Shown here in pieces: positions 1 through 7,636 of a stretch of DNA of 39,075 bases. The position numbers and the translations under genes are program-made. Source of the stretch: Muribaculaceae bacterium (GTDB lineage: Bacteria > Bacteroidota > Bacteroidia > Bacteroidales > Muribaculaceae); contig JAFLTY010000022.1 in the NCBI GenBank assembly GCA_022509065.1, positions 1-39,075 of the forward strand, read 5' to 3'. How positions within the stretch are numbered: the stretch's first letter is position 1; the number at the start of each line of letters is the position of its first letter. Below the pieces are notes generated by a model. That model ran no database searches. It was not told the DNA's origin and saw only the letters and a list, made by a program, of their open reading frames with translations.

Positions 1-27
1 CTTGTTTACATTGTTGATAAATTCCAT
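1..27 (-). CDS. Possible 5' end of a leftward gene, cut by the window edge
   Basis: On the minus strand an ATG at 27 opens nine codons (MEFINNVNK) that run off the left edge without a stop. A TAACTTTG box, matching the Bacteroidetes -7 consensus TAnnTTTG, lies on the same strand at 61-54. That would give a leader of about 20 bases. The fragment is too short to identify. The only support is the start codon, the open frame and the box upstream, so this is a tentative call. Confidence 0.35.
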
Positions 28-53
28 ATAGGCAATCAATTTTGAAGTTTTTG

Positions 54-99
54 CAAAGTTAACAATTTTTGACGAAAGGTTAAGTCCTTATCGTCAAAA
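54..99 (-). promoter_or_regulatory. Leftward -7 box with a dyad upstream
   Basis: The minus strand reads TAACTTTG at 61-54. Just upstream of it, TTTTGACGA (67-75) and TCGTCAAAA (91-99) form perfect 9-base arms. AAGG (76-79) and CCTT (86-89) extend the stem, leaving a one-base bulge and a 6-base loop. The -33 element should fall inside this loop but no TTTG is visible there. The dyad could be an operator or a transcript hairpin. It lacks a T-tract on either side, so a terminator is unlikely. Confidence 0.3.
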
Positions 100-179
100 G
101 TTTATCATTTAATTTTCCGCCGCAGGTTCAACTGCCAATGAAAGAGCCATGGAAAAATTTCTGGAAATTTGGGTAATTA

Positions 180-211
180 TTTGGTCAATCAAAATAAAAG
201 CATTATTTTTG
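180..211 (+). promoter_or_regulatory. Promoter of tRNA-Ser
   Basis: TTTG at 180-183 and TATTTTTG at 204-211 are separated by 20 bases. This matches the Bacteroidetes primary sigma consensus (TTTG, about 19-20 bases, TAnnTTTG). The tRNA begins 26 bases after the -7 box. Confidence 0.7.
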
Positions 212-237
212 CACCGCAAAGGCAAAAACCGCCTGAA

Positions 238-324
238 GGAGAGGTGGGTGAGTGGCTGAAACCACCAGTTTGCTAAACTGACGTAGGAGTAATCCTACCA
301 CGAGTTCGAATCTCGTCCTCTCCG
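238..324 (+). tRNA. tRNA-Ser (anticodon GCU)
   Basis: Acceptor arms GGAGAGG (238-244) and CCTCTCC (317-323) pair fully, with G324 as discriminator. The anticodon loop reads TTGCTAA, giving GCT and serine. A long variable arm (GTAGGA, loop, TCCTAC) marks it as a class II tRNA, as expected for serine. The T arm is ACGAG-TTCGAAT-CTCGT. No CCA is encoded. It decodes AGC and AGU. Confidence 0.96.
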
Positions 325-330
325 CTTTCT

Positions 331-369
331 AACCTGGTTGCGAAATATCGCAACCAGGTTAGTTTTTTC
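331..369 (+). terminator. Intrinsic terminator of tRNA-Ser
   Basis: A 13-base-pair perfect stem (331-343 with 348-360, loop AATA) is followed by AGTTTTTTC. Stem plus T-tract directly after the tRNA is a classical Rho-independent terminator. Confidence 0.85.
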
Positions 370-389
370 AGATAGCAAGTGTTAGTTGT

Positions 390-409
390 GTCGGGCGCAA
401 GCGCCCGAC
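390..409. repeat. GC-rich perfect palindrome between tRNA-Ser and the S41 gene
   Basis: GTCGGGCG (390-397) and CGCCCGAC (402-409) pair around CAAG. There is no T-tract on either side, so an intrinsic terminator is not supported. It lies downstream of both the tRNA terminator and the convergent S41 gene and could stabilise 3' ends. Its function is unknown. Confidence 0.4.
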
Positions 410-453
410 CGCTATGACAAAGCCTGGGGGTGCGGGTGCGAGGGGTTGTGTGA

Positions 454-1509
454 TTAGTGGGTGAGGGCTTGGATAGCAGCTTCGAGGATGGTGTCTTTGC
501 CGGTGAGGGCTTGGACGGGGTCGAGGTCTACTGCCCAGCCTTCGGTGGGCTCAACGCCGAACTCGGTGTCGTTGCCTTGCGGATCAAGTACACGGCAGGC
601 CGATATGCGTATTCCCCACCCGCACGGTAATTCCGACGATAGGGGCATCCCGCTACCACCACCCGTTGTTGCTCCGACAATAGTAACTGTGGGGAGGCTT
701 TTCATTATGCCCACGAAATTGTTGGCGGCACTGAAAGTGGAACGGTTGGTGAGTACCACTACGGGTTTGGACCATAACAAATGACCTTCGGTGGGTTTAT
801 ACGAATATTCGTATGGCTTCGAAAAGTCGTTGTGAGCCGGTCCTTGCTTGTGCATCATATATCCGGCTACGACAGGTTTGTCTATAAAACGACTGACATA
901 GGTTTCGACGTTGGTGAGCGCCCCACCGCCGTTATCACGCACATCGATGATGAGGCCGCTACAGACGTTAAAATAATCCAATATGGCGTCTATATTACCT
1001 TCACCAAGTCCCGAAGAGAAGGTTGGGATACGCAGATACCCTATGTTATGCCCAGGGAGTATGCCGTAATAAACCGAACCCAGAGAATGATAATCGAAGT
1101 TGAGGTAATACTGTTCGACGAGACGTTCATCGTAGTTCTGGGGGTAATCGCTCCACCATTTGCGATAATATGACGTTTCGAAAGGCGAAGACAAATTGAC
1201 ATGACCGTCGCGCAGTTCATCGAGCATAGCAGCCATCACGTTAAAGAGGGCGCGTTGAGTAGCGCATTGTTTTGCCTGCTGACGATACTTTTCGCCGACA
1301 GCACTCCAATCAATGCCTTTCTGTTCAAAAAAACAATAATGCCCGTCTACAAAATTCCACAAAGCATCGAAATTGCCTGAAATATCGTTGTCATAGTCCT
1401 CTATCGAATTGCAACCTGTAAAGGCACAGACCAACGTCATGACCAAAGAGGTAAAATATATTTTTTGCAAACGTCGATGCATATTTGTTATGATTGACCT
1501 TGTTTTCAT
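454..1509 (-). CDS. S41 family peptidase, lipoprotein
   Basis: A 351-residue serine peptidase of the S41 (tail-specific/tricorn-core) clan. The N-terminus has a hydrophobic segment ending in AFTGC, so Cys33 is the likely lipidation site and the enzyme would be membrane-anchored outside the cytoplasm. A second in-frame Met at residue 10 would give a more ordinary signal length. Family motifs run in order: DGHVNL (101-106), DVRDNGGG (189-196), the probable nucleophile Ser260 in TFSAANNF, a GGGSG turn (283-287) and FGVEP (317-321). No clear PDZ domain is visible, unlike C-terminal processing proteases. It lies 5 bases downstream of the DUF3316-like gene, so the two are probably co-transcribed. 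The substrate is unknown; such secreted enzymes degrade peptides or unfolded envelope proteins. Confidence 0.88.
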   Translation of the reverse strand: MKTRSIITNMHRRLQKIYFTSLVMTLVCAFTGCNSIEDYDNDISGNFDALWNFVDGHYCFFEQKGIDWSAVGEKYRQQAKQCATQRALFNVMAAMLDELRDGHVNLSSPFETSYYRKWWSDYPQNYDERLVEQYYLNFDYHSLGSVYYGILPGHNIGYLRIPTFSSGLGEGNIDAILDYFNVCSGLIIDVRDNGGGALTNVETYVSRFIDKPVVAGYMMHKQGPAHNDFSKPYEYSYKPTEGHLLWSKPVVVLTNRSTFSAANNFVGIMKSLPTVTIVGATTGGGSGMPLSSELPCGWGIRISACRVLDPQGNDTEFGVEPTEGWAVDLDPVQALTGKDTILEAAIQALTH

Positions 1510-1514
1510 GTTTA

Positions 1515-2309
1515 TTATCTTGCGGCACTAAACCAGTCTGTTGTCAGCCCGAGGACAAAATTATGGTTGATGCGTCGACTTACTATGTCATGCACCTTTG
1601 TCGAAAGAATATCTATGCCGTAACCTACTCTGAGCCACTTGGGACCAATCTTTAAATCGACGGTCAACCGCTGATCGAGCCTGAAATACTTTCCCCAGAC
1701 GGCAGGGCTGAATATAGCATGACGATCTCCGAGATAAATTTCGTAATACAACTGACCATAGTCGGGAGCGAACATAGCTCCGATTACCGGCAAAGCGGCA
1801 CGATAGAAAGCCACTGCCTTTACTTTACCCACATTAAACCTCGCCGTTGCATAGGCAGCTATATCTGCAGTCCACGAGGCATTTGCGGCAACAGGGTTGT
1901 TACCGTTACGACTAAGATACAATGCTCCGGCATCGACCGTCGTCGCACCACCCACCCCAACTTCATATATTGGAGAGAAAGCATGTCGATACATTATGGC
2001 CCAGCGGCATTGCAACTGAGCGCCAAGCATAGCCGAATTACGTACGGGGTTTAGAGTGCGGTCGGTAGTTATATCGGCGTTGAGCATCCATAGAAAAGGT
2101 TTTGTCGTCGCCACGTTGATATGTTCGTAGCCCAAACGCACATCCCATCCTTTGTAATGTAAAGGAGTGAGATAAGTGTCGGCCCGATTGGCTCCACCAA
2201 TCTCCAACATGAACGAATTGTTGACGGTGTTTATCGAACGGTCAGTTGTTTGACCATAGACAACGGTAACACAAAACAACAACGTCAATATGCCAAGCAA
2301 CTTCTTCAT
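1515..2309 (-). CDS. DUF3316-like secreted/outer-membrane protein
   Basis: The chosen start is the ATG at 2309, which begins MKKLLGILTLLFCVTVVYGQ, a standard signal peptide of about 20 residues. An upstream in-frame TTG at 2327 adds only six polar residues and is unlikely. The mature part (about 245 residues) is rich in alternating aromatic and polar residues and Gly, and ends in WF plus a short tail, consistent with beta-strands of an outer-membrane barrel. It resembles the DUF3316 family of Bacteroidales; this is recognition by eye, not a search. The function is unknown. The S41 peptidase gene follows after 5 bases, suggesting a shared envelope role. It lies 88 bases after topoisomerase subunit A on the same strand. 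Confidence 0.75.
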   Translation of the reverse strand: MKKLLGILTLLFCVTVVYGQTTDRSINTVNNSFMLEIGGANRADTYLTPLHYKGWDVRLGYEHINVATTKPFLWMLNADITTDRTLNPVRNSAMLGAQLQCRWAIMYRHAFSPIYEVGVGGATTVDAGALYLSRNGNNPVAANASWTADIAAYATARFNVGKVKAVAFYRAALPVIGAMFAPDYGQLYYEIYLGDRHAIFSPAVWGKYFRLDQRLTVDLKIGPKWLRVGYGIDILSTKVHDIVSRRINHNFVLGLTTDWFSAAR

Positions 2310-2397
2310 TTTGTCATGTGGTATCAAAAGTTCGCGTTTCGGAAAAAATCAGACGTGGAGACTGTAAGTTAAAACAATGTGACGGTTCAAGCTTCGT

Positions 2398-5160
2398 TCA
2401 GAACAACCGTTGTTGACCTGTCAATTCATCCCGAATTTCTTCATCGCTCCGATCCGGTTCGAGAACTTCGGGTTCTTCGATATTTTCGTCGGGGGTATCG
2501 TGAAACTCCTCTTCAGATTCTTCGACCTCCCGCGGTTCCAGTTCGACCACATTGTCTACCTCAAGTTGCGTGAGACGTTTGCCCTTGGCCTTGAACGATT
2601 TAACACCGATAAATTCGGCAGCATCTATTTCGAGTGGAGTTCGCGTAGCATCCAAACCGCCAAATTTCAATTCGAAACGAGGCAACACAGCGTCGCTCAA
2701 GGCGATAAGCCTCGAGTCGGCCTCCTCAGACACGAATCTCTGGGGCTTGACAGTAGGTTCGAATGTGTAACGCTTCATATAATAATATCCCGTCGACGGC
2801 ACGTCGTAAACGGCAGTCCATACGCGTTCAGGCTCAAACTTAAGAATACGTTCGATTCCGGCATCATAATGATTTGTCTCGTCAAAGTTGGTGGTGAAAT
2901 AGTCACCCGACTTCATGATGACCAGAATCTTGTCGTTTGCGCCGAATTCGCCGAGGTACTCACCGCGGCCGTCATAATTGAGACGCAACACATCGTGGTC
3001 GAACCATACCTGACGACCACCCAAAGTAGATACGCCCCTTTCCTTAAGTTTGATAGAGTGCACGTCGTTACGTGTCACAAGATTGCCTTGCGCCGTACGA
3101 CTCTTGATGGCGAGTTTACTGAAATCCACATCGATGTGCAGAGTCTTAAGCCGCTGCTTGGGAGAAAGAAGCACCCTCACCACCTCAGCCTCGCCATTCG
3201 AGTTGGCAGAGAACCACACAACCTTGGAACCGGGCACGGGGCTTTCAGGCCGATCCTGGGTGACATTATACTCACGGTCGCGCACTATGCCGACAATAGC
3301 GAAACGCTTCTGATAGTAAGCGCCACCCTTACCGTTTTGATAGATAACATTATATATGGTGCGGTTATCCTTAGGTTTAAACACAGCAATATGGAGGACA
3401 TTTTTGCCTACGAAGAGTTTGTCCTGAACCTTTGTCACCTTATAACGACCATCCTTGTAGAAAATGATGATATCGTCGAGCGACGAACATGTCGCAATGG
3501 GCTGCTCGTCTTTTTCGGGCTTCAAACCGGTGCCGACAAAACCTTCGTCTTTATGGAAGTAAAGTTTCGCGTTTGCCTCGACGACCTTTGCCGCCTCGAT
3601 ATTATCGAAGCTGCGAAGCTCGGTACGACGGGGATAGTTTGCTCCATATTTGTCCTTTAAATCAAGGAACCATTTTACGGTGAAGTCAGTGATATGGTCA
3701 AGGTCGTCTTTAAGACGGGCAATATCCTCGTTCAATTGGTCGATTTGTCTGTCGGCCTCAAAGACATTGAAGCGAAGAATGCGCTTCATTTTTATTTCAA
3801 GTAGCTTAAGGATATCGTCGCGCGTGACTTCGCGAATAAGATTTTTCTTTATCGGATCGAGACGACGATCGATATGATTGACGGCCACATCGAGGTCGGC
3901 GGCTTCTTCATATTCCTTATCCTTGTAAATACGTTTCTCGATAAAGAACTTTTCGAGCGAGGCATACATGAGTTGTTCGTTGACCTCGTCAAGTTTGATA
4001 TTCAGCTCCGCTTTAAGAATCTCGCGTGTCCTTTCGGCTGAATACCTCAGCAAGTCGCTGACACCAAGGAACTCGGGTTTTTCGTTCTGAATGACGCAAC
4101 AGTTCGGCGACACGTTGACCTCGCAATCGGTAAAGGCATATAAGGCGTCTATTGTCTTGTCGCTTGAAGTACCTGGTTGTAGATGAATGACGATACGCGC
4201 CGTATCGGTAGTCTGTTCAACAACCTTACGAATTTTAATAGTACCTTTTTCAAACGCGCGCAAAATGGAATCGATGACTGCGCCTGTTGTCTTGCCGTAC
4301 GGTATCTCGGTGACAGCGAGAGTCTTGTTGTCGACTTTTTCGATTTTCGAACGTATTCTCAGCGAACCGCCCCGTCTACCGTCATTATAACGTGACACAT
4401 CAATGTAGCCCCCCGTTATGAAATCGGGATATAGTTCGAAAGCCTCGCCGCGCAAATGGGCAACGGCACCGTCAATGATGTCATTGAAGTTGTGCGGTAA
4501 TATTTTCGAAGACAGTCCGACAGCTATACCCTCAGCACCCTGAAAAAGGAGAATAGGAAACTTTGTAGGCAAGGTCACCGGTTCTTTTTTGCGGCCGTCA
4601 TAACTAAGCGTCCAGTCAGTTACCTTGGGACTATATAATGTTTCGAGAGCGAAAGGAGACAGACGCGCCTCAATGTATCGGCCTGCAGCCGCTTCGGCAC
4701 CCGTCAGCACATTACCCCAGTTACCTTGGGTTTCGACCAATAGCTCTTTCTGACCCAACTGTACGAGTGCGTCCTTAATAGAGGCATCGCCGTGGGGATG
4801 ATATTGCATAGTGTTACCGACGATATTGGCCACTTTGTTGAAGCGCCCGTCGTCGAGAGTTTTCATTGAGTGGAGAATACGCCTTTGCACCGGCTTGAGA
4901 CCGTCCTCGATTGCAGGGACAGCACGCTCCAATATAACATAAGAAGCATACTCCAGAAACCAGTCGCGATACATGCCACGCAAACTGAAGGCTGCGCCCC
5001 CCTCAAGCTCGGCTGTCGGCGACGTTGTGTCAGCGTCATGATTTGATTCCGATGAGTCAGCGCCAGCGTCCTCCGCAAAATCGGTATGTAAAGTGTCCGA
5101 TTCTTCTTCGATATATTTTTCACCGTCGGTGCGTTCGTCGTCCAATTCTGAATTATGCAT
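2398..5160 (-). CDS. parC: DNA topoisomerase IV subunit A (GyrA/ParC family)
   Basis: The DNA-cleaving subunit of a type IIA topoisomerase, which relaxes and decatenates chromosomes together with an ATPase subunit (ParE). No parE lies in this window. The 920-residue protein starts with about 57 acidic low-complexity residues, then the winged-helix/tower core. HPHGD is at 121-125 and the catalytic Tyr162 sits in AAAGRYIEARLS. The C-terminal third carries degenerate beta-propeller-like repeats, followed by a very acidic tail. The residue matching E. coli GyrA Ser83/ParC Ser80 is Ala126, and Asp130 matches GyrA Asp87. The lack of a clear GyrA-box and the acidic termini favour ParC over GyrA. The start is the ATG at 5160. 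No canonical promoter box is visible in the 130 bases upstream. Confidence 0.9.
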   Translation of the reverse strand: MHNSELDDERTDGEKYIEEESDTLHTDFAEDAGADSSESNHDADTTSPTAELEGGAAFSLRGMYRDWFLEYASYVILERAVPAIEDGLKPVQRRILHSMKTLDDGRFNKVANIVGNTMQYHPHGDASIKDALVQLGQKELLVETQGNWGNVLTGAEAAAGRYIEARLSPFALETLYSPKVTDWTLSYDGRKKEPVTLPTKFPILLFQGAEGIAVGLSSKILPHNFNDIIDGAVAHLRGEAFELYPDFITGGYIDVSRYNDGRRGGSLRIRSKIEKVDNKTLAVTEIPYGKTTGAVIDSILRAFEKGTIKIRKVVEQTTDTARIVIHLQPGTSSDKTIDALYAFTDCEVNVSPNCCVIQNEKPEFLGVSDLLRYSAERTREILKAELNIKLDEVNEQLMYASLEKFFIEKRIYKDKEYEEAADLDVAVNHIDRRLDPIKKNLIREVTRDDILKLLEIKMKRILRFNVFEADRQIDQLNEDIARLKDDLDHITDFTVKWFLDLKDKYGANYPRRTELRSFDNIEAAKVVEANAKLYFHKDEGFVGTGLKPEKDEQPIATCSSLDDIIIFYKDGRYKVTKVQDKLFVGKNVLHIAVFKPKDNRTIYNVIYQNGKGGAYYQKRFAIVGIVRDREYNVTQDRPESPVPGSKVVWFSANSNGEAEVVRVLLSPKQRLKTLHIDVDFSKLAIKSRTAQGNLVTRNDVHSIKLKERGVSTLGGRQVWFDHDVLRLNYDGRGEYLGEFGANDKILVIMKSGDYFTTNFDETNHYDAGIERILKFEPERVWTAVYDVPSTGYYYMKRYTFEPTVKPQRFVSEEADSRLIALSDAVLPRFELKFGGLDATRTPLEIDAAEFIGVKSFKAKGKRLTQLEVDNVVELEPREVEESEEEFHDTPDENIEEPEVLEPDRSDEEIRDELTGQQRLF

Positions 5161-5290
5161 TATGATTTTTTATGGTAATGAGATTATTGAAATTTCTGTG
5201 GAAATTATGTGGTGGGAAATAAGTTAATTATATTTTTCGGATAAATTGACTTATGTATCGATAGTCATTGAGCCGCTGTGAGGAGGCTTG

Positions 5291-6433
5291 TCAGTGCAAA
5301 AGCATCATCGACTGAGACAAATCGGATATCAAATCGGTCGAAACGCCTTGAATGACAGATGAAACAGTCCCGTCAGTATTAATAAGGAGAAAAGTCGGAT
5401 AAACCGTTATACCACATTTTCTGATTAGTGAATCCTCGCCATTGACAACAGGGAGCGATTCGGTAAGAGATGCATCGTCCGGTTTATTGCCGTCGCGGAA
5501 CACATAAACGCCGGTCACGTTGAAAGGCACAGCCTGCAGTGCACTTTCGACAGCAGCCAAAGCTTGTGGTGTTGACGCCACGTCGCTGTCAATGAAAGAC
5601 ATTAGGACAGGTTGCGCCAAGTCGTTTTCGCCACGTGAATGACTCATTCGACCTGCTCCAGGGACAATATATGAGAAAGTAGGCATGGCAGTACCGGGAA
5701 GGTTGTCAGCCTTGAAATTGGATGTTCGATACTTCTCGAAAATATCACCGTATCGCTCCATGAGGTATTCTTCGTTTATCGACGGACAATCGCCTGCGAC
5801 ATCGCTCCAAGTGTATTTAGCATTGACAAACTGTTCGGATATGCTTGCGGGATTGTACACAAAATCGATTTCGAGCGGGAGCCAAGTGGCTGTGTCAAAA
5901 GTATAGGTAAATTCAAGCGCGTCGTAACCGTTTACGGTACGTGACCCTGAGAGGACACCACGAGGCTCGTCAAACGAGTAGGTGTAAGTGGAGTCGTTGG
6001 CCATGGCTGCTATTGTTTTTGCGATGAACGGAGGCAAAATATCAGCGAACTGGGAGTTACGCGCCACTCCACCGCCATCGGCAGTGAAAGGTATGCTGTC
6101 CTCAACGACATGATATTCCTGGAGACGAGAGTCCCTGTATCGGAAATGATCGCCGTTACAGTAGCTACTGAAGCCTTGCGAGAGTTTATTACCGCGAGGC
6201 AATTTCCAGTCTATGAGGTAAGCGCACTCGGAGTAAGAGTCGGGAGTGTTAACCACCGTAAGCTCAATGTCATAAGCAACAGGATCGGCAGCAGATGGCA
6301 ACAAAACCTCGTAACGCACATGAGCCTGTTTGCAATCGAAAGTGTTGATACGCGCAGGCAGATCCATACCTTGAGCGACACCACACAAACATGAACCGGA
6401 AAGAAATAATGAAGCAATAATCTTATTCATCAT
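5291..6433 (-). CDS. Secreted protein with a C-terminal cysteine-less thioredoxin-like domain
   Basis: Start set at the ATG at 6433 (or the adjacent ATG at 6430); the frame also opens at a weaker TTG at 6448. A signal peptide (MNKIIASLFLSGSC...) precedes about 220 residues of beta-rich sequence of unknown family. From about residue 245 the pattern matches a TlpA/thioredoxin fold: a strand PVLMSFIDSD (275-284), a helix, a strand GVYVFRD, then the cis-Pro loop YPTFLLINTDG from residue 345. The position where CxxC would sit reads SDVAST, so there is no redox pair and ordinary disulfide chemistry is not expected. It follows the DUF4831 gene by 15 bases and is probably in its operon. The role is unknown; a binding or scaffold function is inference. 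Confidence 0.7.
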   Translation of the reverse strand: MMNKIIASLFLSGSCLCGVAQGMDLPARINTFDCKQAHVRYEVLLPSAADPVAYDIELTVVNTPDSYSECAYLIDWKLPRGNKLSQGFSSYCNGDHFRYRDSRLQEYHVVEDSIPFTADGGGVARNSQFADILPPFIAKTIAAMANDSTYTYSFDEPRGVLSGSRTVNGYDALEFTYTFDTATWLPLEIDFVYNPASISEQFVNAKYTWSDVAGDCPSINEEYLMERYGDIFEKYRTSNFKADNLPGTAMPTFSYIVPGAGRMSHSRGENDLAQPVLMSFIDSDVASTPQALAAVESALQAVPFNVTGVYVFRDGNKPDDASLTESLPVVNGEDSLIRKCGITVYPTFLLINTDGTVSSVIQGVSTDLISDLSQSMMLLH

Positions 6434-6448
6434 AACAGTGACACTCAA

Positions 6449-7537
6449 TTATTTAGATCCGAGCTTTACAATAGCGCCGGTCACCGGCGAGAATTCGACA
6501 AAAGCAGGAGCTTTCTTGTCGGTAAACAACGCAGGGTCGATGCCGAACACAACACCCAACTGAGCGATATCGACATCGGCGCTGCCGATAATATTGCCGT
6601 TAAAATGCAGACTTATTCTCGCGCTGCCGGGTATAGAGTATGCCACTCCACCCTTAGGGAATTTCTTTGCCTCACCCTTTTCGTTCTCGGGCAACTTTCC
6701 TCGCGTGAGAATCTCATAGCTAAGATATAACGGAATACCGGACAAATCGTCCTTTGCCACAACACCTTCGATAGGCGAAACGCGAGCCAAGAGCACTTTT
6801 GACTCGTCTTCCTTACGAGGGGTAAAGGTTATTGTGGATACTTCGGTAAATGTTTTTACTGTGCCGGTAAACATGGCGGTAAGAGCGGCCTCCTGAGCAG
6901 AAAGACCTGCCAAAACGAGTTCTGTCGCTCTGCCGTCCGGTGGCATAGCCTCGGCATCACCGCTAAAAATGTCGTTGCGACGTTCGCGCAACTCGAAAAT
7001 ACGATTAGCAGCCGCCTGAGCCTTCCTGCCAATGGTGGTGCTAAGAGTCATCTCCTCAGTGACAGCTTCGCGAGCGGCCGGCGATTCGAGCGGAGTGGGC
7101 TGAGCCGGGACAGCTTTGGGGAGCTGAGGCGAAACAGGAGCGTCCGCATCGGTATTGATAGCCAAAGGTACACCATCCTCCATAAGTGACATTGTTACAC
7201 CGGAGCCATTTTTGAACTGGACCTGCCAGCGGTTGTCGGGGTCGGCTGTACCTCGTGGCGTTATAGTAACGGACTTAACAACGACAAGATGTTCGGGCTG
7301 ACGAATGACATTTTTGTCGGAGAGTCCTAAATGGCGGGTAGCATAGTTAAAGAATTCTCCGGGTTGCTTTATAGTGTGTTCGGTCTCAACGGTGATATCG
7401 ACCACAGTCATGGGCAACGAGTAGACTAAAGCATATTCGTTAGTCTTGTCGGCAGTGAACTTTTGGGTAGACTGCGCGAAACAAACCACTGACGTTCCTA
7501 AAAAAGCGATGGAAAATATTGTAGCAAATTTTTTCAT
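6449..7537 (-). CDS. DUF4831 family secreted protein
   Basis: A 362-residue protein with a clear signal peptide (MKKFATIFSIAFLGTSVVCFAQS). The mature start FTADKTNEYALVYSLPMTVVDITVETE and the later repeated beta-rich pattern resemble the DUF4831 family, found almost only in Bacteroidetes; this assignment is by recognition. The middle (about residues 140-165) is Pro- and Ala-rich and looks like a linker. No catalytic motif is evident. It lies 15 bases upstream of the thioredoxin-like gene and 99 bases downstream of nnr, all on one strand. The function is unknown. Confidence 0.75.
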   Translation of the reverse strand: MKKFATIFSIAFLGTSVVCFAQSTQKFTADKTNEYALVYSLPMTVVDITVETEHTIKQPGEFFNYATRHLGLSDKNVIRQPEHLVVVKSVTITPRGTADPDNRWQVQFKNGSGVTMSLMEDGVPLAINTDADAPVSPQLPKAVPAQPTPLESPAAREAVTEEMTLSTTIGRKAQAAANRIFELRERRNDIFSGDAEAMPPDGRATELVLAGLSAQEAALTAMFTGTVKTFTEVSTITFTPRKEDESKVLLARVSPIEGVVAKDDLSGIPLYLSYEILTRGKLPENEKGEAKKFPKGGVAYSIPGSARISLHFNGNIIGSADVDIAQLGVVFGIDPALFTDKKAPAFVEFSPVTGAIVKLGSK

Positions 7538-7636
7538 ATCTTAATCATATAGTGGGCATCAAAGAAAAATAGTTGCCTGGCGAAATATCAAAAAAGAAAA
7601 CCTAAACTTATCATATTAAAAAGCTAAAATTATCGG

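Noticed and set aside
390-409. GC-rich palindrome as an S41 terminator
   Set aside because: On the minus strand it is followed by ACAACTAAC, without a T-tract.
2410-3660. 416-codon rightward open frame
   Set aside because: It lies wholly antisense to the topoisomerase IV gene, whose protein motifs are certain. Its translation is rich in Cys, His and Arg without domain features, as expected of a shadow frame.
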